From: Synechococcus sp. UW140
GTDB taxonomy: Bacteria > Cyanobacteriota > Cyanobacteriia > PCC-6307 > Cyanobiaceae
DNA length: 55,172 bases
NCBI GenBank assembly: GCA_945872185.1
Contig: CAMBZX010000003.1
Location: 1 to 55,172, forward strand
Reading direction: 5' to 3'
Shown in pieces: positions 30,766 to 40,363 of the stretch (positions are counted from its first letter, which is position 1; every line of letters begins with the position of its first letter). Made by a program: the position numbers and the translations under genes. Under the pieces are notes generated by a model, which saw only the letters and a program-made list of their open reading frames with translations, was not told the DNA's origin and searched no databases.

Positions 30766-32223
30766 TCACCTGGGCAGGAGCCGGTTCAGTTGGACCCAGG
30801 GCTCTAGGGCGCTGAACACCTGCCGTCCCCAGCTGCGGGCGCGCAGGCGGCCATCGAGCACCGCCAGCCGCCCACCCTGGCGCCGCAGGCTGGCCAGGCC
30901 CCGCTGCAGCCGATTCAAGGCATCGGGCAGTAGCAGTTCCCGGAACCAGTCCCGCCCCTGGCGGCGCAGCTCATTGACCTGGGCTGCCGTCAGCGGATCC
31001 TCCAGGCTGGCGATCGGCAGCAGCGCCACGATCAGCTGGCTGGGCTGGGGCAGCCGGCCCTGGTGGTCCAACCACCAGCTCCAGCGGCAGCAGATCACGC
31101 CATTGCTTTCGGGAGCGGTGCTTTCCTGGCCGACGCGGCTGCCGAACTCGGCCGCCAGGCCGCTGGTGAGGCGCCGGCGCAGGTCGGCATCATCAAGCAG
31201 CACGATCGTCAGGCCCGCCTGCCCCAGCACCAGTCTGCGGCTCTGATCCAGCAGGTGCTCGGCGAACTGGGGGCTGTTCGGCAGGGGCTGGCGCAACGGC
31301 GCATAGAGGGGGAGCGGGTCGGCCAGGGGGGGATCGCCCAGGTCGACGGTCACCGCCGGTTTCAGCCCCAGGGCGAGGGCGCTGGCGGGTGGTCCCTGGG
31401 TTCGATCCGATCCGGCCAGCTCACCCACGAGGATGGCGCCGCGGCCACCGAGCAGGCCCTTCAGCTCCCGCAGCGGCGCCAGGGGCTGGCGATGACCCTG
31501 CCATTGCAACAGGTGGGGATCTACCTCGGCCCAGCTGCACCAGCCTTCCCCCTTGGCAGCCAGCCAGCGGTCCCAGGGGTCGGGCAGGGGTGCCAGCAGC
31601 GACAGCAGCTGGCGGATGGGTGCCTCCTCCTCCGGGGCCAGCGCCACCGGCTGACGGCCATGGCCTGGATGGCTGAAAATGCGCTGGCTCAGGCGTTGAT
31701 GCAGTTTCAGCAGGCTGTCTTCGGCGGCTGGCTGCGAGCGCCGCAGTCGGTCCCAGTCCTGGGGCTCAAGGCGGATGCCCATGGCCTGGCGCAGCTGCCA
31801 CTCCAGCTTTTCGGCTTCCGGAATCACCAGCTGGCGTGGCCCCAGGCTTCCCTGGCGCCAGGCCTTGAGCAGTTCCTGATGGCTCAGCAGCCAGAGTTGA
31901 CCTTCCGGCGCTGCCGTTGATCCTTGCCAGCAGGGCAGGGACAGCCCCACCGCCTGGAGGCGCGGCCATTCCACCTGCAGCAGGCGCTGGCGCAGGGCAT
32001 CGCTCACCACCAGGGCCAGGGGGGTCTCGCCCAGGGCCAGGGGCACCAGCAAGCCGATCCACCAGCTCGGGTCGGTGCCCGGCACCAGTCGCACCAAGGT
32101 GTGATCCTGACGCCGCAGGCTGCGGGCCACCAGCCGGCTCAAGGTGAGATGGTGCGGCCAGCGTTCAGCCCCCTCTCCCTGCAGGAGAGCCTTGAGCTGC
32201 CGGTGGGCGCTGGCTTCCAACAT
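30766..32223 (-). CDS. DinG/SF2-helicase-like protein, apparently degenerate
   Basis: 485 aa. Overall pattern resembles cyanobacterial SF2 helicase-like proteins encoded next to tyrA (VVSDALRQRLLQ, LLSHQELLKAW, LVIPEAEKLE). No intact Walker A seen. Confidence 0.5.
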   Translation of the reverse strand: MLEASAHRQLKALLQGEGAERWPHHLTLSRLVARSLRRQDHTLVRLVPGTDPSWWIGLLVPLALGETPLALVVSDALRQRLLQVEWPRLQAVGLSLPCWQGSTAAPEGQLWLLSHQELLKAWRQGSLGPRQLVIPEAEKLEWQLRQAMGIRLEPQDWDRLRRSQPAAEDSLLKLHQRLSQRIFSHPGHGRQPVALAPEEEAPIRQLLSLLAPLPDPWDRWLAAKGEGWCSWAEVDPHLLQWQGHRQPLAPLRELKGLLGGRGAILVGELAGSDRTQGPPASALALGLKPAVTVDLGDPPLADPLPLYAPLRQPLPNSPQFAEHLLDQSRRLVLGQAGLTIVLLDDADLRRRLTSGLAAEFGSRVGQESTAPESNGVICCRWSWWLDHQGRLPQPSQLIVALLPIASLEDPLTAAQVNELRRQGRDWFRELLLPDALNRLQRGLASLRRQGGRLAVLDGRLRARSWGRQVFSALEPWVQLNRLLPR

Positions 32224-32266
32224 GGCTGGATCGTAGGAAGCTGGCAGTCATGACTCCGCAGCGACG

Positions 32267-33166
32267 ATGACAGCTCTCTGGCAGCGCCATCCGGTGGGGA
32301 TCGTCGGCCTGGGCCTGATTGGTGGCTCCCTCGGCCTCGATCTGCTTGCCAGGGGGGCCACGGTGCGGGCGCTCGTGCATCGTCAGGCCACGGTCGATCG
32401 GGCCAGGCAGCGGGGCCTGGCCAGCGCGGTGTCCATCGAGCCGGAGGTGCTGCGCGACTGTGGCCTGGTGGTGCTGGCCCTGCCGCTCGATCGCTTGCTG
32501 GACCCTTCGCCCCAGCTGCTGGCAGCTCTGCCGCCCGATGCGGTGATCACCGATGTGGGCTCGGTGAAGCTGCCGGTGCTTCAGACCTGGACCTCCCTGC
32601 TGGGACCTGGGCGGGCCGGGCGTTTTGTCGCCTCGCACCCGATGGCGGGCACGGCCCAGGCCGGGGTGGAGGCGGGGGTGGTCGGCCTGTTCCAGGGGCG
32701 GCCCTGGGTGGCGACCCCGGCGGAAGGCACGGACCCCCAGGCCCTGGCGGCGGTGGCGGACTTGGCCGCCGCCCTCGGCGCTCACTGGCTCACCTGTGCC
32801 GCCGCCGACCACGACCGGGCGGTGGCTTTGATCTCCCATCTGCCCGTGCTGGTGAGCGCCGCCCTGCTCCAGGCGGCTGATCACGGTGCTGCCGCTGCGA
32901 CGGCTCTGGATCCCGGGGCGCAAACGTTGCCCCAGCTGGTGCGTTGTCTGGCCTCCAGCGGCTTTGCCGACACCACCAGGGTCGGGGGCGGCAACCCGGA
33001 GCTGGGCACCCTGGTGGCCCGGGGCAACCGGGCGCCGTTGCTGGCGGCCCTCGCCCAGTACGGCCAGGCCCTGGCCGATCTGGAGCAGTTGGTGGCCGGC
33101 GAATCCTGGCCTGAGCTCCAGGCCTCCCTGGCCGAGGCCCAGCGGCTGCGACCGGAATTTCTCTGA
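32267..33166 (+). CDS. tyrA: Prephenate/arogenate dehydrogenase
   Basis: VGIVGLGLIGGSLGLDLLARG Rossmann motif, DVGSVKLPVLQTW and ASHPMAGTAQAGVEAG. Confidence 0.92.
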   Translation: MTALWQRHPVGIVGLGLIGGSLGLDLLARGATVRALVHRQATVDRARQRGLASAVSIEPEVLRDCGLVVLALPLDRLLDPSPQLLAALPPDAVITDVGSVKLPVLQTWTSLLGPGRAGRFVASHPMAGTAQAGVEAGVVGLFQGRPWVATPAEGTDPQALAAVADLAAALGAHWLTCAAADHDRAVALISHLPVLVSAALLQAADHGAAAATALDPGAQTLPQLVRCLASSGFADTTRVGGGNPELGTLVARGNRAPLLAALAQYGQALADLEQLVAGESWPELQASLAEAQRLRPEFL

Positions 33167-33185
33167 AGGGGGCTCCGGCGGGGCT

Positions 33186-34691
33186 TCAGGTGTTGGGGAT
33201 GGGGCGATCGAGCTGCAGCACCTGCCCCTGGCGCTGGAGCAGCTGACGGCAGGCCATCAGGGCCGAGAGGCTGACGCCGGCGGTGCCTTCGCCGGGGTGG
33301 ATCGAATCGCCGCACAGCCACAGGCCCGGGATCGGCGTACGGCTGGCCAGGCCGAAGGGCCCGAAGCGCAGGGGCTGCTGGCCCAGGCCGCCCACCCAGC
33401 CCCAGGGCCGCCCGGTCCAGCCCGCGAAGCCCCGGGGGGTGGCCAGTTCCTGGTGGAGCCACACCTCAGGCCCCAGGCCCAGCAGCTGGCCGAGACCGGC
33501 CTGAATGCCTGCGATGGCGCACTGTTTGCGGGCCTGATACCCGGCTTCGTCGCCCTCGAACCAGGGCCGGGCCGGGGTGAACACACTGGCGATCACCGTG
33601 GCCTGCCCCGCTGGGGCCCGGCCGTCGCCTTCCTGGCTGATCGAGACGAACAACGGACCCGGATCGCCCCAGTCGAGCTGCAGATGGGAGGCACAGTCCG
33701 GTGGCAGCTGGTCGCGGGCGATGGCGCCATAGAACACCAGGGCGCCGCTGGGTTCCGGCAGCTGGGCGAGGCGCTGCTGGTAGCCGCTGGGGAGCTGGCC
33801 GCCCAGCAACGCCGGCAGGCTCTGGGGCGGCAGGGTGACGATCACATCGTCGGCTTCGACGACAAAGGGGCGCTGACCAGGCGCTTCGCCGTGCAGGCTC
33901 CAGGCTCTGTCCCTGCCGGGGGCTTCGATCCGCTGCACCCGGTGGCGGAGCCGCAGCCGGCCGCCCGCCTGGGCCAACCCCTGCTCCAGGGCCGCGGCCA
34001 GGGTTTGCATCGAACCCTGGAGATGCCACAGGCCGAGGGGTTCCTGCACCATCGAGAGCACGGTGGCGCCGTAGAGGGCGGCGGTGCGTTCCGCCGGTTC
34101 CTGCGAATAGAGCCGCAGCTGCAGATCGAGAAAGCGCCGCAGGCGGCGATCGTCACCGCAGCCGCTGAGGTTTTGCAGATCGGCGATGCTGGCCGTGGTC
34201 AGCAGGCCGCTGAGCAGGTTGCCGGCGCCGAGAGCACCCAGCAGTTGCCCCAGATCCCACCAACTGCGGGGCGGCAGCACCGGATTTCTGGCAGCGAAGC
34301 CCCAGTTGGCCTGATGAATGGCCTCACAGAGGCGCCAGAAGCGCTCGCTGCCGGGAAATTGGCGCTGGCGTTCCTGGCGCCAGCGCTCGGGATCCCGGTG
34401 GATGCGCACCGGCGCCCGCCCATCGGCCAGATCCACAACGCAGCCGGGATCCAGGGGTTCGGCGGCCGGGGGCGCCACGTTCAGATGCTGGAACAGGCGC
34501 TGATGAATGCCGCCGGCCTCCAGTCCCGCCACCTGGGTGGCCCCCACATCGAACACATAGGGCCCGCGGCGGAACGTACCGGCGCAGCCGCCGCTCTGGT
34601 GGTGGGCCTCCAGCAACTCCACCCGCAGGCCCTGTCTGGCCAGCAGGCTGGCGGCCGTGAGGCCGGCAATGCCGGCACCCACCACGGCCAC
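33186..34691 (-). CDS. crtD: Carotenoid C-3',4' desaturase-like FAD oxidoreductase (GTG start)
   Basis: VVGAGIAGLTAASLLARQGLRVELLEAHHQSGGCAGTFRRGPYVFDVGATQ is a CrtI/CrtH/CrtD family FAD motif. The subfamily is inferred. Confidence 0.75.
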   Translation of the reverse strand: MAVVGAGIAGLTAASLLARQGLRVELLEAHHQSGGCAGTFRRGPYVFDVGATQVAGLEAGGIHQRLFQHLNVAPPAAEPLDPGCVVDLADGRAPVRIHRDPERWRQERQRQFPGSERFWRLCEAIHQANWGFAARNPVLPPRSWWDLGQLLGALGAGNLLSGLLTTASIADLQNLSGCGDDRRLRRFLDLQLRLYSQEPAERTAALYGATVLSMVQEPLGLWHLQGSMQTLAAALEQGLAQAGGRLRLRHRVQRIEAPGRDRAWSLHGEAPGQRPFVVEADDVIVTLPPQSLPALLGGQLPSGYQQRLAQLPEPSGALVFYGAIARDQLPPDCASHLQLDWGDPGPLFVSISQEGDGRAPAGQATVIASVFTPARPWFEGDEAGYQARKQCAIAGIQAGLGQLLGLGPEVWLHQELATPRGFAGWTGRPWGWVGGLGQQPLRFGPFGLASRTPIPGLWLCGDSIHPGEGTAGVSLSALMACRQLLQRQGQVLQLDRPIPNT

Positions 34692-34879
34692 GTCGATGGG
34701 GCGGGGTGCTTCCGGGCGCTGGGGGCTATCCGGCGCGGGCGCCTCGGGCGGATCGGTTGAAATGGCGGGCCAGATTCTGGGGCTGACCCTAGGGATTCTC
34801 CGGCTGGGGCTGGCCGGTGCTGGGGCTGCCGCGGCAGCGCCTGGGCGTCAGGCTGAACCGTTGTTGTCGTTGCCCAGCC

Positions 34880-35806
34880 ATGGGGCGTTCCGGCTTCGCG
34901 TCGCTGGCCCCCTGGCTGGCCGAACACCTGGGGGTGACGCTGCAGGCGCAGCGCTCCGTCGCCGGCGGCGACATCCACAGGGCCTGGCGGCTCGAGCTGG
35001 AGGGGGGTGGCCGCCTGTTTGCCAAGACCAACCGGGCCGCAGCCCTGGGGCTGCTGGAGGCCGAGGCCGATGGCCTGGCGGCTCTGGCAGCGGCTGCCGA
35101 TCCCTTGCGCCTGACGGTGCCCCAGCCCCTGGCCCTGGGGCTGGTGGCTGAGCAGGCCGTGCTGGTGCTGCCCTGGCTGGAGCTGGAGTCGGGGGGGCAA
35201 AGCGCCGCTGGCTGGCTGGCCTTTGGGGCCTCCCTCGCCGCTCTGCACCGTCGCAGCCTGACGGCCGCCATGGCCCCGCACGATCGCTGCGACGGCAGCT
35301 TCGGCTGGGGCCGCGACAACGTCATCGGCGCCACGCCTCAGGCCAATGGCTGGGGCCGCGACTGGGGTCGCTTTTTCGCCGAGCGCCGGCTGGCGCCCCA
35401 GCTGGAGCTCCTGGCCTGCAACTCCGGGGTGCTGCGGGGCGCCGCGGAGCTGCTGGAGCGAGTGCCGATCTGGCTGGCCTCGCACCAGCCCGAGCCCGCT
35501 CTGGTGCATGGCGATCTCTGGAGCGGTAATGCCGGCCTGGAGTCCGCCGGCCGCGGCGCCCTGTTCGATCCGGCGGTGCACCGGGCCGACCGGGAGGTGG
35601 ATCTGGCGATGGCCCGGCTGTTCGGAGGCTTCCCGGCGGGGTTCTTTGCCGGTTACGAGCAGGCCTGGCCCCTGCCGGCCGGCCATCAGCAGCGGCAGCC
35701 TCTGTACAACCTGTATCACCTGCTCAACCACGCCAATCTGTTTGGCGGTGGCTATCGGCAGCAGGCCCAGCAGTCGATCCAGACCTTGCTGGGCCAGGGC
35801 CCCTAG
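34880..35806 (+). CDS. Fructosamine/ketosamine-3-kinase family protein
   Basis: RSVAGGDIHRAWRLELEGGGRLFAKTN...ALVHGDLWSGNAGL...LFDPAVHRADREVDLAMARLFGGFP. Confidence 0.88.
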   Translation: MGRSGFASLAPWLAEHLGVTLQAQRSVAGGDIHRAWRLELEGGGRLFAKTNRAAALGLLEAEADGLAALAAAADPLRLTVPQPLALGLVAEQAVLVLPWLELESGGQSAAGWLAFGASLAALHRRSLTAAMAPHDRCDGSFGWGRDNVIGATPQANGWGRDWGRFFAERRLAPQLELLACNSGVLRGAAELLERVPIWLASHQPEPALVHGDLWSGNAGLESAGRGALFDPAVHRADREVDLAMARLFGGFPAGFFAGYEQAWPLPAGHQQRQPLYNLYHLLNHANLFGGGYRQQAQQSIQTLLGQGP

Positions 35807-36072
35807 GGACTGGGATGCGATGGACGGGGTTGAGCGCCGTCGCGATCCGCGCTCTGGTCTTGATCAGCCGCGCCAGGGCCGGTCCTGGTGGGATCAGCCC
35901 AGTTGAGTGGGGCCCACGTTGGATGAAGCCAGGCTGAAGGCCTTGGGCCTGCCTTGTGGCTGGCCTCGCGGGACAGTGGAAGCCTCCACAGCGTGTCCTG
36001 ATGGCCACGCTGGGCAGCCGCGGCCGGGGAAGGGCCGTGGTTCCGGTCAACAGGCAGTTCAGCCAACAACAA

Positions 36073-36094
36073 AGCCTGCCCCAAGGGGCAGGCT
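36073..36094 (-). terminator. Rho-independent terminator of the CAAD-domain gene
   Basis: AGCCTGCCCC-AA-GGGGCAGGCT is a 10-bp perfect stem, followed on the minus strand by TTGTTGTT. Confidence 0.75.
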
Positions 36095-36153
36095 TGCGTC
36101 TCAGGCCCGGGCCGGCTGCTTGGCCCGCTCAGTTCCGCTCTTTTCCGTGCAGC

Positions 36154-36564
36154 TCAGCCGAGGTACTCCTTGCGCACACCCTGCAGCTTGGCGAGCACGG
36201 CGTTGCGCTTCTCACCGGTGGTGAGGTTGTGCCAGCTCCATTGGCCCACCACGACGAGGCCGAGCAGCTCCAGCAGGCCCGGGATGATCGGCAGCAGATT
36301 GATGGTGTCGAGCACGCCCTTGATCAGGATCTGGGCAACGATCACCGCCAGGATGATGCCGGCGGCTTTGCCGATCTTCCCCACCTGGGTCCAATCCACC
36401 TTGTCGAGGGTTTCGTTGACCTTGCCGATCACCTCGCCGTAGCGCTCGCTGAAGTCAAAGCCCCCTTCGGCTGGGCCTCCCGAAGCCTGGCTGCCGGCAG
36501 CCTTGGAGCCAGCGACGCTTTCCATGACCTCGGTGGTGGTGTCACTGGTGGTGGTGTCACTCAT
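36154..36564 (-). CDS. CAAD (CURT1-like) thylakoid membrane protein
   Basis: Two TM segments (IGKAAGIILAVIVAQILIKGVLDTINLLPIIPGLLELLGLVVVGQWSWHNLTTGEKR) preceded by an amphipathic segment, which is the CAAD pattern. Confidence 0.82.
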   Translation of the reverse strand: MSDTTTSDTTTEVMESVAGSKAAGSQASGGPAEGGFDFSERYGEVIGKVNETLDKVDWTQVGKIGKAAGIILAVIVAQILIKGVLDTINLLPIIPGLLELLGLVVVGQWSWHNLTTGEKRNAVLAKLQGVRKEYLG

Positions 36565-36608
36565 GGAGGGGAAGGACTCACGTACGGCACGGCCGGTAAC
36601 TTACCGCT

Positions 36609-37067
36609 GTGGACCCTTACTTGCCAGGGGAGATCAGGATCGATCGGCTGGCGCTGACGGTTCTGCGGGCCGATCTGGGCGGTGCCCTGCCCCTGGAGGG
36701 CTGTGGGCTGCTGCTGGGTCTGCGGGATGGGCCCCTCTGGCGGATTCGGCGGATCTGGCCCTGTCGCAACATCTGGGAGCCGGCCGCCGAGCGCACGCGG
36801 CGGTTTGCGATTGATCCGCGCGAGCAGCTGCTGGCCCAGCGCTGGGCTCGGCAGCGCGACTGGCAGGTACTGGGCTCGGCCCACAGCCATCCCAGCAGCG
36901 AGCCGGTGCCCTCGGCGATTGATTGCCAGCTGGCCTTCGCGCCGACGCTGATGCTGATCCTGGGGCTGGCCGCAACCCCTGAGCTGGAGCTCGCCGCCTG
37001 GTGGCTGGAGGGTGAGGCTCAGCCAGGCAGCCCTTGCCGGCGCCTGGGGTGGAGAATGGGGGATTGA
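36609..37067 (+). CDS. JAMM/Mov34-type M67 metallopeptidase
   Basis: EGCGLLLG...HSHPSSEPVPSAID is the JAMM E...HxHP...S..D motif. Confidence 0.85.
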   Translation: MDPYLPGEIRIDRLALTVLRADLGGALPLEGCGLLLGLRDGPLWRIRRIWPCRNIWEPAAERTRRFAIDPREQLLAQRWARQRDWQVLGSAHSHPSSEPVPSAIDCQLAFAPTLMLILGLAATPELELAAWWLEGEAQPGSPCRRLGWRMGD

Positions 37068-37119
37068 GCCGTAGGCAGCCGTACTGCCGCGGCAGTGGTT
37101 CACGCTTTTTCCCCCTGCC

Positions 37120-38292
37120 ATGCTTCCTCCCGACACCAGCGGCGTTCAGCTCAGTCCCGATGAGGTGGCCCGTTTTTCGCGCCATCTGATCCTGCCGGAG
37201 GTGGGGATGGAGGGCCAGAAGCGGCTGAAGGCGGCCTCGGTGCTCTGTGTCGGTACGGGCGGCCTCGGGTCACCGCTGCTGCTCTATCTGGCCGCCGCCG
37301 GCGTGGGCCGGCTTGGCATCGTTGATTTCGATGTGGTGGACCACAGCAACCTGCAGCGCCAGGTGATCCATGGCACCAGCTGGGTGGGCAAGCCCAAGAT
37401 TGAATCGGCCAAGGCCCGCATCCTGGAGCTCAATCCCCACTGCCAGGTGGATCTCTACGAGACCGCGCTCACCAGTGAGAACGCCCTGGAGATCATCGCC
37501 GGCTACGACCTGGTGTGTGACGGCACCGACAACTTCCCCACCCGTTACCTGGTCAACGACGCTTGCGTGCTGCTGGGCAAGCCGAATGTGTATGGCTCGA
37601 TCTTCCGCTTTGAGGGCCAGGCCACGGTGTTCAACCTCGATGCCGCAAGTCCCAACTACCGCGATCTCTTCCCCGAGCCGCCACCGCCGGGCATGGTGCC
37701 CTCCTGCGCCGAAGGCGGCGTGGTGGGGGTGCTGCCGGGGATCATCGGCGTGATCCAGGCCACCGAGGCGCTGAAGATCATCACCGGCATCGGCACCACC
37801 CTGAGCGGCCGCCTGCTGCTGTTCGATGCCCTGCAGATGAAGTTCCGCGAGCTGAAGCTGCGGCCCAATCCGGAGCGCCCGCTGATCGAGAAGCTGATTG
37901 ACTATCAGGAGTTTTGCGGAGTCGGTGGTACTGCTCCCGGTCAGGAGGAGGCAGGCGCCGTGCTGAGCATCAGTGTCAAGGAACTGCAGGCGTTGCTGGC
38001 GGGCGATACCGGTGGTCTGGTGCTGCTCGATGTGCGCAATCCTCCCGAAGTGGAGATTGCGGCGATTCCCGGTGCCCTGTTGATCCCCCTGGATCGCATC
38101 GAAAGCGGTGAGGCGGTGGAGGAGGTGCGCCGGCTGGCTGCAGGCAAGACCCTCTACGTGCATTGCAAGCTGGGCGGACGCTCGGCCAAGGCGCTGATCG
38201 CTTTGGCACGGCACGGCATCGAGGGCGTGAATGTGGCCGGTGGCATCCAGGCCTGGAGTCAGGAGGTGGATCCCTCCGTGCCCCAGTACTGA
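37120..38292 (+). CDS. moeB: MoeB/ThiF-family E1-like adenylyltransferase with C-terminal rhodanese domain
   Basis: RFSRHLILPEVGMEGQKRLKAASVLCVGTGGLGSPLLLYLAAAGVGRLGIVDFD, and the rhodanese segment VLLDVRNPPEVEIAAIPGALLIPL...LYVHCKLGGRSAKAL. Confidence 0.93.
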   Translation: MLPPDTSGVQLSPDEVARFSRHLILPEVGMEGQKRLKAASVLCVGTGGLGSPLLLYLAAAGVGRLGIVDFDVVDHSNLQRQVIHGTSWVGKPKIESAKARILELNPHCQVDLYETALTSENALEIIAGYDLVCDGTDNFPTRYLVNDACVLLGKPNVYGSIFRFEGQATVFNLDAASPNYRDLFPEPPPPGMVPSCAEGGVVGVLPGIIGVIQATEALKIITGIGTTLSGRLLLFDALQMKFRELKLRPNPERPLIEKLIDYQEFCGVGGTAPGQEEAGAVLSISVKELQALLAGDTGGLVLLDVRNPPEVEIAAIPGALLIPLDRIESGEAVEEVRRLAAGKTLYVHCKLGGRSAKALIALARHGIEGVNVAGGIQAWSQEVDPSVPQY

Positions 38293-38297
38293 GCACG

Positions 38298-39113
38298 GTG
38301 CCCCCCTTGGCGATCGAGCGGCGGCGGCCAGCTCTCAGCCGGGTGCGCCTGGCAAGGCTGGAGCGCCAGTTCTTGCCGCTGCTGTTCACGGTGCTGCTGC
38401 CGATCCTGGTGTTGCCCCAGACGGCCACGGGTCATCGAGCTGGCAATGCTCTGTTGGCCATCGTCGTTTCGGTGCTGGTCCTGCAGTCGATCCGCACCTT
38501 GGGGCGGGCCGGCAGTGAGGAAGGGCTCGCCCTGCGTCACCGGGGCTACGCCTTGTTTGGTTTGCTGGTGATGGCCACACTCTGGATTCCGGTGGTGCGG
38601 GGCAGCTGGCAGCTGCCGGCGTTGAAGGCCACGGTGTTGACCAGCCTGTCGCTGTTCTTTCTGATCACCTCGGTGCGACTTGTGCGGCTGCTGGCCCGGG
38701 TGCCGCGGGTGAATGCCCAGGTGATGGCCGGGGCGGCCGCCGGCTATCTGTTGCTGGGGTTCACCGGGGGGGTGCTGGCCACCGCCACGGAGGTGTTCAA
38801 ACCCGGCAGCTTTCTGTTGGGTCACCTGGCCCATCAGCAGCTGCTGCTGGATCGGCTCACTTATTTCAGCTTCGTCACGATTGCCGGTCTGGGCTATGGC
38901 GATGTGCTGCCTGGCAATGCTATCGGCGAGCGCTTTGTGATTCTGCTGAGCGTGTCCAGCACGCTTTATGTGGCCCTGTTGGTGGGGCTGCTGCTGGGGC
39001 GTTTCATCGCCTCCCAGGAGGTACTGATTCTGGAGGAAGACAGCCTGCTGACGGGGGGCAATCCTGCGGCGATCGAGCGTGGCGATGATGACGGGAATCC
39101 AGAGCTTCAGTAA
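38298..39113 (+). CDS. Potassium-channel-family membrane protein (GTG start)
   Basis: Several TM segments, then a pore region LTYFSFVTIAGLGYGDVLPGNAIGERFVILLSVSSTLYVALLVGLLLGRF. Confidence 0.75.
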   Translation: MPPLAIERRRPALSRVRLARLERQFLPLLFTVLLPILVLPQTATGHRAGNALLAIVVSVLVLQSIRTLGRAGSEEGLALRHRGYALFGLLVMATLWIPVVRGSWQLPALKATVLTSLSLFFLITSVRLVRLLARVPRVNAQVMAGAAAGYLLLGFTGGVLATATEVFKPGSFLLGHLAHQQLLLDRLTYFSFVTIAGLGYGDVLPGNAIGERFVILLSVSSTLYVALLVGLLLGRFIASQEVLILEEDSLLTGGNPAAIERGDDDGNPELQ

Positions 39114-40315
39114 TCCACGCCCCGCTTGAGATCCACGCCCCGTTCGGCGTAGTGCTTGTGGCACACCATCTCCGAGTGCACGCTGGCCAGATCGAAGTAG
39201 GCGGGGCGGCTCTTGCAGCGACCGGTGATGATCACCTCGGTTTCGGCCGGTTTGCGCAGCAGGGTCTGGACAATCGGCTCCACCGGCAGCAACTCGAGAT
39301 CCACGGTGGGGTTGAGTTCATCGAGGATCACGGTTTTGTACAGCCCGCTGGCAATTGCCGCCCGGGCGATCTCCCAGGCCCGCTCCGCCTCCACATAGTC
39401 GATCGGCTGCTGCTGGCCGCGCCAGACGATCGCATCCCGCCCGGAGCGCAGGTGATCCACCAGGTGGGGATAGCTCTCGCGCAGGGCCGCGATGGCGGCA
39501 TCTTCGGTGTAGCCACTGCCGCCTTTGAGCCATTGCAGGATCAGCACCCGGTGGCTCTTGTCCTGGCTGATGCCGCGGCCGATCGCCTGCAGGGCCTTGC
39601 CCAGGGCGCTGGTGGATTTGCCCTTGCCCTCGCCGGTGTAAATCTCAATGCCATCGAGGCCGGCGCCACTGATCTGGCTGTCGATCTCGCCGTCCGGCAG
39701 GCGGCGGCGATGGGCGCGCATCTCTGAGTGCAGATCGGCCAGCTGCACCAGCTGGGCCGGCGCGCCGCGGCCGGTGCAGATCACCTCCATTCCGGCGGGT
39801 TTGGCGGAGAGGGTGCGCACCACTTCCGCTGGATCCAGCAGGCCCAGATCCAGCACCGGGTTGATCTCGTCCAGCACCACCACCGAATAGAGGTTGCTGG
39901 CGATGGCGCCCTTGGCGATATCCCAGCCCCGCTGCGCCTCCTGGCGGTCGAAGCGGCTGGCCTGCTCGGCGGTGAAGAAATCGCCGCGACCGGTGCGCAC
40001 CTGATCGATCAGATGGGGGAATCCCTGCTGCAGGGCCTCGATCGCACTGTCTTCGTCGTAGGAGCGGCCGGGGCCTTTCAGGAAGCGCAGCAGCAGCACG
40101 CGGGTGCGTTTCTGTTCGCAGATGCCCAGCCCGATGGTGCGCAGCACCACGCCCAGGGCCGCCTGGCTTTTGCCTTTGCCGTCGCCGTCGTAGACGTGCA
40201 GCTGGCCATGGTCGCGCTCCTCGCTGCCGGCGGCGGTGCGGATGCCAATCCCCCGGCCGGTACCCCGTTGCGGTGTCTGGGTGCTGCTTGAGCCTGGCAT
40301 GGACGGGGTGTTCAC
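39107..40315 (-). CDS. Tandem BtuR/CobO-type corrinoid adenosyltransferase-like protein (two domains)
   Basis: Two homologous halves: LHVYDGDGKGKSQAALGVVLRTIGLGI and IEIYTGEGKGKSTSALGKALQAIGRGI. Each has a downstream VVLDEINPVLDLGLL or VILDELNPTVDLELL. Confidence 0.88.
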   Translation of the reverse strand: MNTPSMPGSSSTQTPQRGTGRGIGIRTAAGSEERDHGQLHVYDGDGKGKSQAALGVVLRTIGLGICEQKRTRVLLLRFLKGPGRSYDEDSAIEALQQGFPHLIDQVRTGRGDFFTAEQASRFDRQEAQRGWDIAKGAIASNLYSVVVLDEINPVLDLGLLDPAEVVRTLSAKPAGMEVICTGRGAPAQLVQLADLHSEMRAHRRRLPDGEIDSQISGAGLDGIEIYTGEGKGKSTSALGKALQAIGRGISQDKSHRVLILQWLKGGSGYTEDAAIAALRESYPHLVDHLRSGRDAIVWRGQQQPIDYVEAERAWEIARAAIASGLYKTVILDELNPTVDLELLPVEPIVQTLLRKPAETEVIITGRCKSRPAYFDLASVHSEMVCHKHYAERGVDLKRGVDY

Positions 40316-40363
40316 AACCTGATGCTACCCAGGTTGGACCGTGCGTTTGCCAGGATCGCCCCC

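Noticed and set aside
29970-30815. 281-aa plus-strand ORF over DUF2839 and the following intergenic region
   Set aside because: Low-complexity frame with no conserved pattern. It spans the inverted-repeat cluster and the end of the helicase-like gene on the other strand.
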